A DNA stretch of 64,000 bases from Bacteroidaceae bacterium (GTDB lineage: Bacteria; Bacteroidota; Bacteroidia; Bacteroidales; Bacteroidaceae), in the NCBI GenBank assembly GCA_017617635.1, contig JAFZVW010000055.1:1-64000 (forward strand). Direction: 5' to 3'. The notes below the pieces were generated by a model. That model was given only the letters and a program-made list of their open reading frames with translations, searched no databases and had not been told where the DNA came from. Below, in pieces: positions 9,136-17,853 of this stretch. The position numbers and the translations under genes were made by a program. The number at the start of each line of letters is the position of its first letter. Position 1 is the first letter of the stretch.

Positions 9136-9621
9136 CTAATTGTCACGCAGTTCTGTTAGCATTATACAGAATTCCTGTTCTGTCAGGATAGTCTTTTGTG
9201 GATTGGATAGTCCTCTCGTGTGATAGAGGCATTTCCCTTTGGTGGAGAGTAGGGCATTACGAAAAGTGTCATTTTGCTCAAACAAGCATTGGTAAGCCCG
9301 ACGGATGAGTGTTTGAAAATTTTGTGATTGTCGATTAATCGGTTGCCCACGCCAAAAAATAATCTGATTTTCTTGCCAGTCAGAAATGCTACGTTCTTTG
9401 GCTTCCTTGCCCGACAATGCACAGATTTCTTTCTGAGTTTCATAGTCCTCATACTTCAAGGCTTGCAGAAATCCCTCCATTGATGCACATCTAACCCCAT
9501 CTATCTCAAATGCATTGGGATTGAGATTTGAGAGAATATTAGCTGGGGAAGGACTCTTAGACCACACGTCAATAGCCTTTCCTCTCCACACTAACCATTT
9601 TACATATAATCTCGTGCACAT
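9136..9621 (-). CDS. NADAR family protein (YbiA-like), copy 1
   Basis: 161 residues. The sequence follows the NADAR/YbiA pattern: ILSNLNPNAFEIDGVRCASM, EGFLQALKYEDYETQKEI, DWQENQIIFW, AYQCLFEQNDTFRNALL and STKGKCLYH. Compared with E. coli YbiA, the glutamate of the SEH-type motif is kept (SMEG). NADAR proteins bind ADP-ribose-like ligands and some remove ADP-ribose from guanine bases in partnership with DarT-type toxins (family knowledge). The start at 9621 is chosen because it makes this copy exactly as long as its paralogue at 17303-17788. It is convergent with the operon holding the PARP-like gene. Confidence 0.75.
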   Translation of the reverse strand: MCTRLYVKWLVWRGKAIDVWSKSPSPANILSNLNPNAFEIDGVRCASMEGFLQALKYEDYETQKEICALSGKEAKERSISDWQENQIIFWRGQPINRQSQNFQTLIRRAYQCLFEQNDTFRNALLSTKGKCLYHTRGLSNPQKTILTEQEFCIMLTELRDN

Positions 9622-9700
9622 CATAGTTCTTTGTTTTATTCCCATTTTACGAGATAAAAGTACAAACTTACGAACGAAGTACCAAATATTCGCACATTTT

Positions 9701-9730
9701 TTTGTATAGTAAAAAAATTTAGTATCTTTG
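9701..9730 (+). promoter_or_regulatory. Promoter of the 9830 gene cluster
   Basis: TTTG (9701-9704), 18 bp, TATCTTTG (9723-9730). It lies between the divergent NADAR copy 1 and the 9830 gene and would drive the rightward genes of the cassette. Confidence 0.65.
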
Positions 9731-9744
9731 CAATATACAATACA

Positions 9745-9828
9745 ATGATGGTACCCGATTATATTTATGCTGTCTACTGGCAAAGGAAGGCGAAGTGTTT
9801 GAGGATAAGGAACAGACTAATAAAATAA
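9745..9828 (+). pseudogene. Remnant of a second copy of the 8097-9125 gene (3' end)
   Basis: A 27-codon frame ends YIYAVYWQRKAKCLRIRNRL-IK, against YLYAVNGQRMEKCLGIRNRL-IK at the end of the 8097-9125 gene. DNA similarity continues through the stop codon. The stop lies 1 base before the ATG at 9830, so it may still be translated as a short leader. This marks an old duplication or deletion in the island. Confidence 0.7.
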
Positions 9829-9829
9829 T

Positions 9830-10300
9830 ATGCTGAAAATTCTTGGTTATCTCCTTTTGATAGGTATCGCAATTCTTGTTTTAAAATTTGCATTTTCATT
9901 TATAATGCGATGCTGCATTCTTGGCATCATCGCCTTTCTCTGTGTAGGAGCTATTACCGGGGCGCTCTCTATTCTGGGACTAATGGAATATGAAACAGCG
10001 TGGACCATCAGCAAGTGGGCCTTTTACATTGGTACGACAATAAATATCTTAGAAGTGATATTCCACCCATTTAGAGCTATATCCGATGCATGGGAGGTAG
10101 CGATAGACGATTCGGATAGCAATTCCTCCTCCAATTCCTCAAATAATACCCTAGAAGACGAGTTTGCTGGAATGCATTGTTGTGGTAATTGTCGTTGGAG
10201 CGTGAATGCGTATCGTGGTAGCAGGGTTATGTGCAACCAAAATCATGCAAGCGACTACAAGAGTGTGACGGACTGGTGCAGTGATTATTGCCACTTTTAA
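9830..10300 (+). CDS. Small membrane protein with C-terminal Cys-rich zinc-ribbon-like tail
   Basis: 156 residues. Two or three hydrophobic helices occupy about 1-90 (LGYLLLIGIAILVLKFAF; ILGIIAFLCVGAITGALSIL). A Ser/Asn-rich acidic linker follows (about 95-112), then a compact tail with MHCCGNCRWSV, RVMCNQNH and DWCSDYCHF. The spacing of six or seven cysteines recalls small zinc ribbons found in many phage and Bacteroidales proteins, probably cytoplasmic. No function is assigned. It has its own promoter at 9701-9730, and the caspase-like gene follows 40 bases downstream. Confidence 0.65.
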   Translation: MLKILGYLLLIGIAILVLKFAFSFIMRCCILGIIAFLCVGAITGALSILGLMEYETAWTISKWAFYIGTTINILEVIFHPFRAISDAWEVAIDDSDSNSSSNSSNNTLEDEFAGMHCCGNCRWSVNAYRGSRVMCNQNHASDYKSVTDWCSDYCHF

Positions 10301-10340
10301 CCAAGATTAGAATTGAAATATAATCACTGATTTAATAAAG

Positions 10341-13300
10341 ATGAGGAAATTGTATATAAGAATAAAGGAATCTTTGAATAGAATTTTGAGTAATCGTGCG
10401 ATTATCTCATGTTTTTTGTCGTTTATATTTTCCTTGTTATTTAAGCTAGCGTTGTCTCTTTTCTTTTCTCATGGATTAGGTGAGAGAGAACTTTTGGATC
10501 CTATTAGTAACGATTGGTATATTAACGCATTCTTCACTTCTCGCAACCAAGGTGTATTAGGTGAAGCCGCCAACGAGGATATAATTATTATCAATCTGAC
10601 GGATTCTGTAGGCTCTAGGGGAGATATCGCAGAAATAGTAAGGTATGTTGCAAGCCAACACCCTAAGGTAATTGGAATTGATATTATCTTTCCTGAAAAC
10701 AGAGATAGTACTAACATTAAACTCCTCAATGCCATTGCTGATAGTAGAAAAGAAACAGAAATAGTGGTATCATCATACTGGGATGATATTACAGAGGAAA
10801 TACGCCATTCATTTTTTATTAACGAAATAGATTCCATAAATTTTGGATTAGTAAACCAACCCAATTACACCGATCTATACACAAAATACAAAGGATATCC
10901 AACATTCTCGGCCCAAGTATCGAAATGCTCAGGCATAGAAGCGGACTTTTCAAAAAGGAGGGCCGTGAATTATAGACCGAAGGTTTTCAAAGGCGATAAT
11001 ATTACCAATATTAAAAATATAAATATTGGGGATATTAAGGGGAAGATCGTCTTGCTTGGCAATACCGACACTCCGAGCGACATCAAAAATCTCCCTTTCT
11101 ATATTAATGGCAAAAATCAACTCTCGGGTATTGAAATCTTAGCATATCAGATCAATACCATACTAGCATCTTCCAAAGTAAAAGACGTATATCAGTCTCC
11201 TTTGGAATACAACGTTCCCTTATATGATTTCCTCCTTTGTTTTACTGCACTTTACTTTTATCTATTCATTATCATTATATTAAATCTGATTGAGGATTCT
11301 TGCAATAAATGGGGAAAGAAAATTCTATTGTTTATAGGCAAGTTCGTTTTCTTAATACTTAGTGAATGCATTATCATATGGGCGTGTTTCGCTATCACAA
11401 ATTATCTCCTCGTCATTCCTGACATCACACTGTTTGTCGTATCTATCATTTTCGTAGAAGAAATGTACAAAAAAACACCCAATATATCCCTTACTCGAAT
11501 AAAAACATCATTAAACAATATGCGTATGAAATTATTTAAGACCTTCATGATCATGTTAATGCTGATGTCGTATAACGTAGTAGCATTTAGTCAGAATTAT
11601 ACTCTATACAGTTCACACTTACCTGTTGAATATCAGAAAAACGGAAAATGGTATAAGGTTAGGCGGGATGAAACCAAGTTGAACAAAGGCACTTATGTAC
11701 GCTGCGAAAGTGACTTCACTATACAAGAAATTGGTGGAGCAGAGAAACTCCACTTTTGCTCACCGACCAAAACAAGTAAACGCTTGGAGGAATTAATTAA
11801 CACTAATATAATCAAGAAAATCCAAACCGTGGTTACAAGTTGGTTTAGGAGTGGAACTGCATACGAAATAGCAGAAGCAGATTCTCCAACAAGCAGAGAT
11901 AGCATTGACAATACGCCATACAATCTGCACTATATTTTGGTTGACGTTCATAGCTTTGATGATAACACATGGGGGGATTTAGGTCTCCCTAATGTTGACC
12001 TTGATACTCTTGACCACTCAATACAACTCAATATGGTACCTAATGGAAACTATTGTCTAAAGACCCGAAAAGTTCTATATTCTCCCCAAAATACTACAGC
12101 GGATTCTATCTACTGGCATCTTGATGATTTAGTGAAACGAGTTAACGAGAATCAGAAGAACCTTGTCATACTATACCTTTCAAGCCATGGCGAGCGGAGT
12201 AGTAACAATGAATTTTGTTTTATCACTACAGACTCGAAGTACGATTTCATTAACCGAGGGGAAATTACGCATTTCATTTCTGGAAAAGAGATTAACAACT
12301 ATGTCCGTCAATTGGTTGACAAACATTCTGTCGTATTAATTTTTCTAGATGCATGCTATGCAGGTGCTTTAGTTTCTGAATTAGATAGAAATGATATCAT
12401 ACGAGAGGGGAGCGTTGCTTACTTCTTGTCAACAGAAGGCGATTTGAGAGCCTATCAAGATTCTTATGGAAGTCCATTTGCACAAGCATTAACCAAAGCC
12501 ATATCAAATGAGGAGCAACTTTTCTTTAGAGAAAGCAACAATATAGTCTCGCCCAATATGCTTGGACAATATATTCAAAAGGAAGTTAATTTAAAGCATA
12601 AAGCCCAAAACCCAAAAACAGAGAGGGGAAGGGGAATAGATGCGGAATACAGGTTGTGGGTTGTTAAGCCCGTGATTTCGAAAAATTTAATTAAAGATCT
12701 TCATGCAAGGGCAGAGGAAGGAGATACGGATGCAATGGTTGAATTGGGTGATATCTATTATAAAGGTAATGAGGAACTCAATATCGCAGTAGATTACGGT
12801 AGAGCATTTAATTATTTCAAAGTTGCTTTTGTTAAAGGAAATAAAAAAGCCACAGCAAAGGTTGGATTATGTTATTATTATGGAAATGGAGTTACTTCGG
12901 ATTATTACAATGCATTCAAATATTTTAGTTTGGGATTAGACGAAGAAGATGATCTTGCAAAATACTATTTAGGCGTTTGTTATGCAAAAGGAAATGGAAC
13001 GAAGAAAAGCAAGAAAAAAAGCAAAAAAATGCTTTTAAAGATAGAAAAATGGAATAATGATGATATAGTATCAGCAATGAAAACCGAAAATATCTATATT
13101 CCTGGAGTTGTGATTTTAAACAATGATGGTTTCTTGTCTCATACTTTTGGGGCTAACCTTGGTGAAAAAGTTGTTGTTAGATTATATGCAGGAGTTTCAG
13201 ACGGAAATTCTCCTGAAGACATTCAACTACTCGCAGAGACTGGAGATGTGAAAGCTCAGGCGGCAATTGGAATGATATATCTGTATGGATTAAAAGAAAA

Positions 13301-13850
13301 GAAAGTTGATTATGATAAAGCTGTGTTTTGGTTAAAGAAAGCTGAAGTTGCTGGAATTGCTTCTGCATTATATAATTTGGGGTATTGTTACGCCCACGGA
13401 TTTGGAGTTGTTGAAGATTTTGATAAAGCATGGGACTATTTTAACAAAGCGGCCCAGAAAGGCTATTCGCATGCATTTGTAACTATTGGTAATTATTATT
13501 TTTTAGGTTATAAAAATATAGAACAAAACGATAGAGATGCAACTTATAATTGGAAAAAAGCTGCAGAGAGAGGAAATTCCATCGGCTTATATAAACTTGG
13601 ATTGTGTTATAAATATAATATAGGTGTTGAGCAAAATGGAAAGGAGTCAATACGTTATATTACCAAATCTGCTAAAAAAGGATACAATTATGCCCAATAT
13701 GAATTGGGAAACTATTATTTCTTCAACAAAGATTATAAAAAGGCGTACAAGTGGTTTGAAAAATCTAAAATTCAAGGTAATAAGGCTGCAAAAAAAATTA
13801 TTGACAAATATTATTATATAGATGGAAAATTACGACCAGTAACTGAATAA
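10341..13850 (+). CDS. CHASE2 - caspase-like peptidase - Sel1 repeat membrane protein
   Basis: 1169 residues. A first membrane helix (about 20-42) precedes a CHASE2 sensor domain (about 50-275; EDIIIINLTDSVGSRGDIAE, VIGIDIIFPE), then three helices (about 297-372). A further hydrophobic segment at 398-417 ends in NVVAFSQ and looks like an internal signal peptide. Residues about 525-775 form a caspase-like (C14) domain with the dyad H616 (YLSSHGE) and C672 (IFLDACYAG). The C terminus carries Sel1-type repeats (about 785-890 and 965-1160; AMVELGDIYYKGN, ALYNLGYCYAHGFGV). By family knowledge CHASE2 senses extracytoplasmic signals and bacterial caspases act in stress and defence. Coding is AT-rich compared with core genes. 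Confidence 0.85.
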   Translation: MRKLYIRIKESLNRILSNRAIISCFLSFIFSLLFKLALSLFFSHGLGERELLDPISNDWYINAFFTSRNQGVLGEAANEDIIIINLTDSVGSRGDIAEIVRYVASQHPKVIGIDIIFPENRDSTNIKLLNAIADSRKETEIVVSSYWDDITEEIRHSFFINEIDSINFGLVNQPNYTDLYTKYKGYPTFSAQVSKCSGIEADFSKRRAVNYRPKVFKGDNITNIKNINIGDIKGKIVLLGNTDTPSDIKNLPFYINGKNQLSGIEILAYQINTILASSKVKDVYQSPLEYNVPLYDFLLCFTALYFYLFIIIILNLIEDSCNKWGKKILLFIGKFVFLILSECIIIWACFAITNYLLVIPDITLFVVSIIFVEEMYKKTPNISLTRIKTSLNNMRMKLFKTFMIMLMLMSYNVVAFSQNYTLYSSHLPVEYQKNGKWYKVRRDETKLNKGTYVRCESDFTIQEIGGAEKLHFCSPTKTSKRLEELINTNIIKKIQTVVTSWFRSGTAYEIAEADSPTSRDSIDNTPYNLHYILVDVHSFDDNTWGDLGLPNVDLDTLDHSIQLNMVPNGNYCLKTRKVLYSPQNTTADSIYWHLDDLVKRVNENQKNLVILYLSSHGERSSNNEFCFITTDSKYDFINRGEITHFISGKEINNYVRQLVDKHSVVLIFLDACYAGALVSELDRNDIIREGSVAYFLSTEGDLRAYQDSYGSPFAQALTKAISNEEQLFFRESNNIVSPNMLGQYIQKEVNLKHKAQNPKTERGRGIDAEYRLWVVKPVISKNLIKDLHARAEEGDTDAMVELGDIYYKGNEELNIAVDYGRAFNYFKVAFVKGNKKATAKVGLCYYYGNGVTSDYYNAFKYFSLGLDEEDDLAKYYLGVCYAKGNGTKKSKKKSKKMLLKIEKWNNDDIVSAMKTENIYIPGVVILNNDGFLSHTFGANLGEKVVVRLYAGVSDGNSPEDIQLLAETGDVKAQAAIGMIYLYGLKEKKVDYDKAVFWLKKAEVAGIASALYNLGYCYAHGFGVVEDFDKAWDYFNKAAQKGYSHAFVTIGNYYFLGYKNIEQNDRDATYNWKKAAERGNSIGLYKLGLCYKYNIGVEQNGKESIRYITKSAKKGYNYAQYELGNYYFFNKDYKKAYKWFEKSKIQGNKAAKKIIDKYYYIDGKLRPVTE

Positions 13851-13967
13851 AATCGGTTAACAGATAATCTTCTTAATCATCTAAAAGAAAAGCCAGAATT
13901 AAACAACAAGTACGTAGAAGTTCTGGAAAAATTAATTGGCATAGCAAATGACAACAACAGTAAATAA
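13851..13967 (+). pseudogene. In-frame coding remnant after the caspase gene stop
   Basis: Directly after the UAA at 13848-13850, and in the same frame, 38 codons stay open (NRLTDNLLNHLKEKPELNNK then YVEVLEKLIGIANDNNSK). They look like real helical coding sequence but have no start codon and overlap the start of the next gene. Likely a 3' fragment of a lost gene or a former extension of the caspase protein; stop readthrough is a less likely option. Confidence 0.4.
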
Positions 13968-16242
13968 TAATAACTACTTTATTTCTAAGGCACGAGATGC
14001 ATACGTCCTGACAAGGGTATACAATGACTATTCCTCTGGGAGCAAGTTCAAAGACAGATTTCAAAAGGCGGCAGAATCTGTAAATAAAAACGCCAGGAAT
14101 TACAAACGTGGAAACGTTATATGGATGCTATATGACGATTCTCCAGATAAAAGAGACTATAAAAATCATAAAGAAGAATTACTGGACATCTGCTTATCCT
14201 ACGGATTCAGCAAAGAAGAAGGAAATCTTATTTATTCCCATTCCAATAAACCTGGCAATTCATCATATGCCTCATACTGCATTAGAGAAAAGTTCTTAAA
14301 ACACACGGAAGAAGACGATACAGCATTAGCAGTCCTGCTGGACCAAGATGATATTCTGGAACCTGATGCCATTAAGAACATCGCCCTTAAGATGACAGAT
14401 AATGGTGTTGTGCTATTGCCGTTTACAATTATTGATTATGGTGGAAAAGATATTACTTTTAATAGTGGGAAGGTGCATAACGAACTAACAAAAAAAATAA
14501 GCAAGTGTCCCATTGTAAACAAATCAGCCCCAGTTATAAAACAGCACCACTGGAATAACTTAAAAGAGATTTTTTACGCAAGTTCTCTAAGTTGGAGTAA
14601 ATCATATTCTCGTTATGCACTTGAACAATATCATAATTCTCTGACAGATTTTCTCAAGAAAGAGAGAATAGGCGTCCAAGAGTACTATGAGAAACATCCT
14701 GCGTATGAAGATTTTGTGGATTTCTATGTTCTCCTAAGATCCGATATTACAGTTTCCGCTACATCTTACAGGACTCACAAATATTACAAGCACAATGAGG
14801 CAATAACATGCAATCCAGATCTTGATGCTTTCAGACTTCACAGAACTGCAAACCTGCTAACACTGATTGATTTATGTTACTATGAAGCAGAGATTTTACG
14901 CCCTGATTACAAGCAGTTACTACTACGTTTCATTACCATAAAAGTTGTTGACATTGAACGAATTCTCGACAAGTACAGAGAGAACTATACTAATGGAGAC
15001 AACAGCTATTATGTTTTTTCTGATGAAACGCACGAAGGATATTTTATTGACAAACTGTATCGGTTATCACAAGGAGAAAATAGGGGAAGCGAACAAGACG
15101 AGCAACTATTTAAGGATGCTCACCCTATACGAAATGAGAAGACGAAAGAAAACTTTAATGATCTTTTCTGGTACGACAACATAAACAACATTGAAGTATA
15201 TCATTCAGAACTAAAGAATGTCAGCAGCAGATGTACACTCAGAAAAGCATTTCTGGAAGAAAATCAGTTCCGGACAGAGAAAGCATGGTTTCAGCAGTTT
15301 TATACATTTACAGCTTCTGAATTCGCCCATATAAAAAAGATAATAATAAAACAGTGCAACATATGGTTTGAGAAGCTGGTTTGGAAACATAAAGAAGAAA
15401 AAAAGAATATAAATTACGACAATAAACCTACACCTAACCAAAGACGTTTCCGTGTATTAAGCTTCTTACTTATACTTTGGGGTATTATTATACCTGCCAC
15501 CACCACATTTTTTGTATTAATACTATGGGGCAAGATACTTCCGCTGATTAAAGAAGATAAATTTCAAACAGCTTCGTTGGTTGTAACCGCATTTGTCTCT
15601 GTTTGGGTTGCTATTCTAACTTCTCTTTGGAATGATCATAGCAAGGCACACATTTTAGCCAAAGAAGAGACGGCCAAAAAGAAATTATACTTTTCCGAGT
15701 TTGAAGACTTGATAAGGCATCTGGAAGCTAATCTCAAGGTTATGATCGAGATTCACTATCAGTTGTTATATGGCAAGATTCCTGCTGGAATTCATTTTAT
15801 CAATCTATCATGGCCAAATTTCTCATGTCTCCTCTCCGATGATATAACAAAGTTGATAGACAAAAATAAAGTGGATGACTTTGCACGGTTAAAGGTTAAT
15901 TTAAGGAACATCCAAAATAGCTCTACTTGGTTATCTGTCTATGTACAAGAGCCTCATTCTCATGAAGAGATAAAAAAGGCCATTGAATGGGAAATAACAA
16001 GACACATAGGATATCTGGTGAATTTCCGATACCTAAAAGAATACAACTTCCAATCTCCTACACAAAACGACATAGAATTCTACATCGGAGAAAAACATAT
16101 TAAACAAAGTCTGACCAGCTTGTTTATGTCTTATCACGGCGAAGGAGAAAGAATGAAGAAAGTAGAGGAGTATCTGAATTCATATTTTAATGATCGAATG
16201 GAAAAACGTAGTGTGCTATTATATAAAATACATACTCCATAA
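13948..16242 (+). CDS. Glycosyltransferase-like protein with membrane segments
   Basis: 764 residues, no close family recognised. The first 250 residues resemble a GT-A (family 2) glycosyltransferase: strand VIWMLYDDS, helix, strand ALAVLLDQDDILEPDAIKNI with the acidic LDQDD at 131-135 in the place of a DxD motif, then GVVLLPFTIIDYGG. The middle is helical. Two transmembrane helices lie at about 507-560 (VLSFLLILWGIIIPATTTFF; TASLVVTAFVSVWVAILTSL). A helical cytoplasmic domain of about 200 residues follows. No signal peptide is seen. It lies 97 bases after the caspase gene in the same direction, so they may act together, but no substrate can be inferred. Confidence 0.6.
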   Translation: MTTTVNNNNYFISKARDAYVLTRVYNDYSSGSKFKDRFQKAAESVNKNARNYKRGNVIWMLYDDSPDKRDYKNHKEELLDICLSYGFSKEEGNLIYSHSNKPGNSSYASYCIREKFLKHTEEDDTALAVLLDQDDILEPDAIKNIALKMTDNGVVLLPFTIIDYGGKDITFNSGKVHNELTKKISKCPIVNKSAPVIKQHHWNNLKEIFYASSLSWSKSYSRYALEQYHNSLTDFLKKERIGVQEYYEKHPAYEDFVDFYVLLRSDITVSATSYRTHKYYKHNEAITCNPDLDAFRLHRTANLLTLIDLCYYEAEILRPDYKQLLLRFITIKVVDIERILDKYRENYTNGDNSYYVFSDETHEGYFIDKLYRLSQGENRGSEQDEQLFKDAHPIRNEKTKENFNDLFWYDNINNIEVYHSELKNVSSRCTLRKAFLEENQFRTEKAWFQQFYTFTASEFAHIKKIIIKQCNIWFEKLVWKHKEEKKNINYDNKPTPNQRRFRVLSFLLILWGIIIPATTTFFVLILWGKILPLIKEDKFQTASLVVTAFVSVWVAILTSLWNDHSKAHILAKEETAKKKLYFSEFEDLIRHLEANLKVMIEIHYQLLYGKIPAGIHFINLSWPNFSCLLSDDITKLIDKNKVDDFARLKVNLRNIQNSSTWLSVYVQEPHSHEEIKKAIEWEITRHIGYLVNFRYLKEYNFQSPTQNDIEFYIGEKHIKQSLTSLFMSYHGEGERMKKVEEYLNSYFNDRMEKRSVLLYKIHTP

Positions 16243-16403
16243 ACCAAAAATAAACTGTAGCCAAACCGAAACAGAACCGAAACTTCAGGCTCGCTATATA
16301 CTACCAACGATGGACCTACGCCCTACCACCATCGAAGGAACTAAGGACATAAAAAGGAGACGCAAACAAACAATAAAGAGGCAACAAAATAGCCGCAGCA
16401 AAT

Positions 16404-17168
16404 ATGGCAAGAGTAACCAAAGGCATACTGAAAGACGTAGAAGGTCAGCTGGGAGATTTTACCGTCATACATCGCTATGGTGAGACCTTTCTGCGTCCGA
16501 AACATATCCGTCAGCCCCGTCGTCTGTCGCGTAAACAACTGTTATTGCGTGAACGGCAAAGTCACAACAATGCCCTATGGCGTGCCTTGGAAGCTACAAA
16601 GATGATATTCATAGAAGGGGGAAAGGCTCCTTATTATCGCTTCATGGCCCTAAACCTGTTCTCGCCTGTGCCCTATCTGCAAAAGCAGCAATACCATTCT
16701 GGCAATGCCCTGTTGCTGCCCGATATGGTGGTTAGTGATGGACCACTGCCACCTATCAGCTACCAACTGGGGGATGTGGATGGTCAGCCGGCCTTACTCA
16801 CAGACCTGACGAAGAAAGACCTGCAAAAGGATACGTTCTTGCTATACGTACTGAAGCAGAGAGTCATTCCCTGGCAGAGTGATTCAGATTTGTTCCAATT
16901 AAGCATCAAGGTAGAACCCCTCACTCCTGACGATTTCACTAACGTACCCTCAACACTCCTATCACCCTTCAAGAACATCCATGGTACCCTCGCTCTCGTC
17001 TGTGAGCGCTATGCCGACCCGATGCAGGGCTTTGCCCTTGTCCGCATCAAGGACGGTCATGCTTCTTCTCAGCGTGTTGTCACCAACTGCACCTACTACG
17101 AACGTTATATCACCGAAGAAGCCCTCCAAGCCGCCGCCAAATCCTACGGCGGACTGACAGGAGAATAA
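16404..17168 (+). CDS. Hypothetical protein resembling the DUF6266 group
   Basis: 254 residues. The N terminus MARVTKGILKDVEGQLGDFT resembles the MARITKGIL-type start of a common Bacteroidales family of unknown function (DUF6266-like; from memory, not searched). It is basic near 30-60 (RPKHIRQPRRLSRKQLLLRE) and otherwise probably beta-rich, with no signal peptide or membrane segment. A gap of 161 bases without a clear gene separates it from the preceding membrane protein; GC content is higher than in the genes to its left, suggesting a different origin. Confidence 0.55.
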   Translation: MARVTKGILKDVEGQLGDFTVIHRYGETFLRPKHIRQPRRLSRKQLLLRERQSHNNALWRALEATKMIFIEGGKAPYYRFMALNLFSPVPYLQKQQYHSGNALLLPDMVVSDGPLPPISYQLGDVDGQPALLTDLTKKDLQKDTFLLYVLKQRVIPWQSDSDLFQLSIKVEPLTPDDFTNVPSTLLSPFKNIHGTLALVCERYADPMQGFALVRIKDGHASSQRVVTNCTYYERYITEEALQAAAKSYGGLTGE

Positions 17169-17302
17169 ACACTAATACGAATGTCCCATGGACCCTAAAA
17201 GAATCATATTAATCAGACATAACAGTATATGGCACAATACAACCAACCCAATGCTGGTCAGACTCAAGTGGACTGTCTGAAAAATAAAAACAGAGAACCA
17301 GA

Positions 17303-17788
17303 ATGTTTAGAAGATTATATGTAAAATGGTTAGTATGGAGAGAAAAGGCTGTTGACGTTTGCTCTAAGAGTCCATACCCAGCCAATGTGCTTTCAAATCT
17401 CTATCCCAATGCATTTGAGATAGATGGGATGAGATGTGCATCAATGGAAGGATTCCTACAAGCCTTGAAATATGAGGATTGTAAAGTTCAGAAAGATATC
17501 TGTGTGTTGTCGGGCAAGGACGCAAAAGAACGTAGCATCTCTGACTGGCAAAAGACTCAAATCGTTTATTGGCAAGGGAAGTCAATCAAGCGGCAGTCAT
17601 CAGATTTCAAAGATTTGCTCCTTCGTGCTTATTATTGCTTATTTGAACAGAACAAGGCATTCCGCTCTGCCTTATTATCAACTACCGGTAAGACACTATA
17701 CCATACGAGAGGACTGTCCAATCCACAAAAGACTATCCTAACAGAACAGGAATTCTGCACCATGCTAACTGAACTGCGTGACAATTAG
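17303..17788 (+). CDS. NADAR family protein (YbiA-like), copy 2
   Basis: 161 residues, roughly three quarters identical to copy 1 at 9136-9621 but on the opposite strand. It has the same NADAR motifs: NVLSNLYPNAFEIDGMRCAS, MEGFLQALKY, DWQKTQIVYW and STTGKTLYHTRG. The last 30 codons and the bases through the stop are nearly identical between copies, which suggests recent gene conversion at the 3' end. The two copies point outwards and flank the 9.6-17.3 kb cassette like long inverted repeats. Role as for copy 1: probable ADP-ribose-linkage hydrolase or ADP-ribose binder. Confidence 0.75.
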   Translation: MFRRLYVKWLVWREKAVDVCSKSPYPANVLSNLYPNAFEIDGMRCASMEGFLQALKYEDCKVQKDICVLSGKDAKERSISDWQKTQIVYWQGKSIKRQSSDFKDLLLRAYYCLFEQNKAFRSALLSTTGKTLYHTRGLSNPQKTILTEQEFCTMLTELRDN

Positions 17789-17853
17789 AGAGAATACAGA
17801 ATCTAATATATATTGCACGATTAAACAAGTACTTGATTGCCTATAATGCCTGC

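Noticed and set aside
16310..16483. Basic open frame overlapping the start of the 16404 gene
   Set aside because: Low-complexity basic composition and overlap with a better-supported gene in another frame.
17188..17280. 30-codon frame beginning MDPKRIILIRH, similar to the start of histidine phosphatases
   Set aside because: Only about eight residues match, the following residues do not fit the RHG motif, and the frame ends at once; too short to separate from chance.
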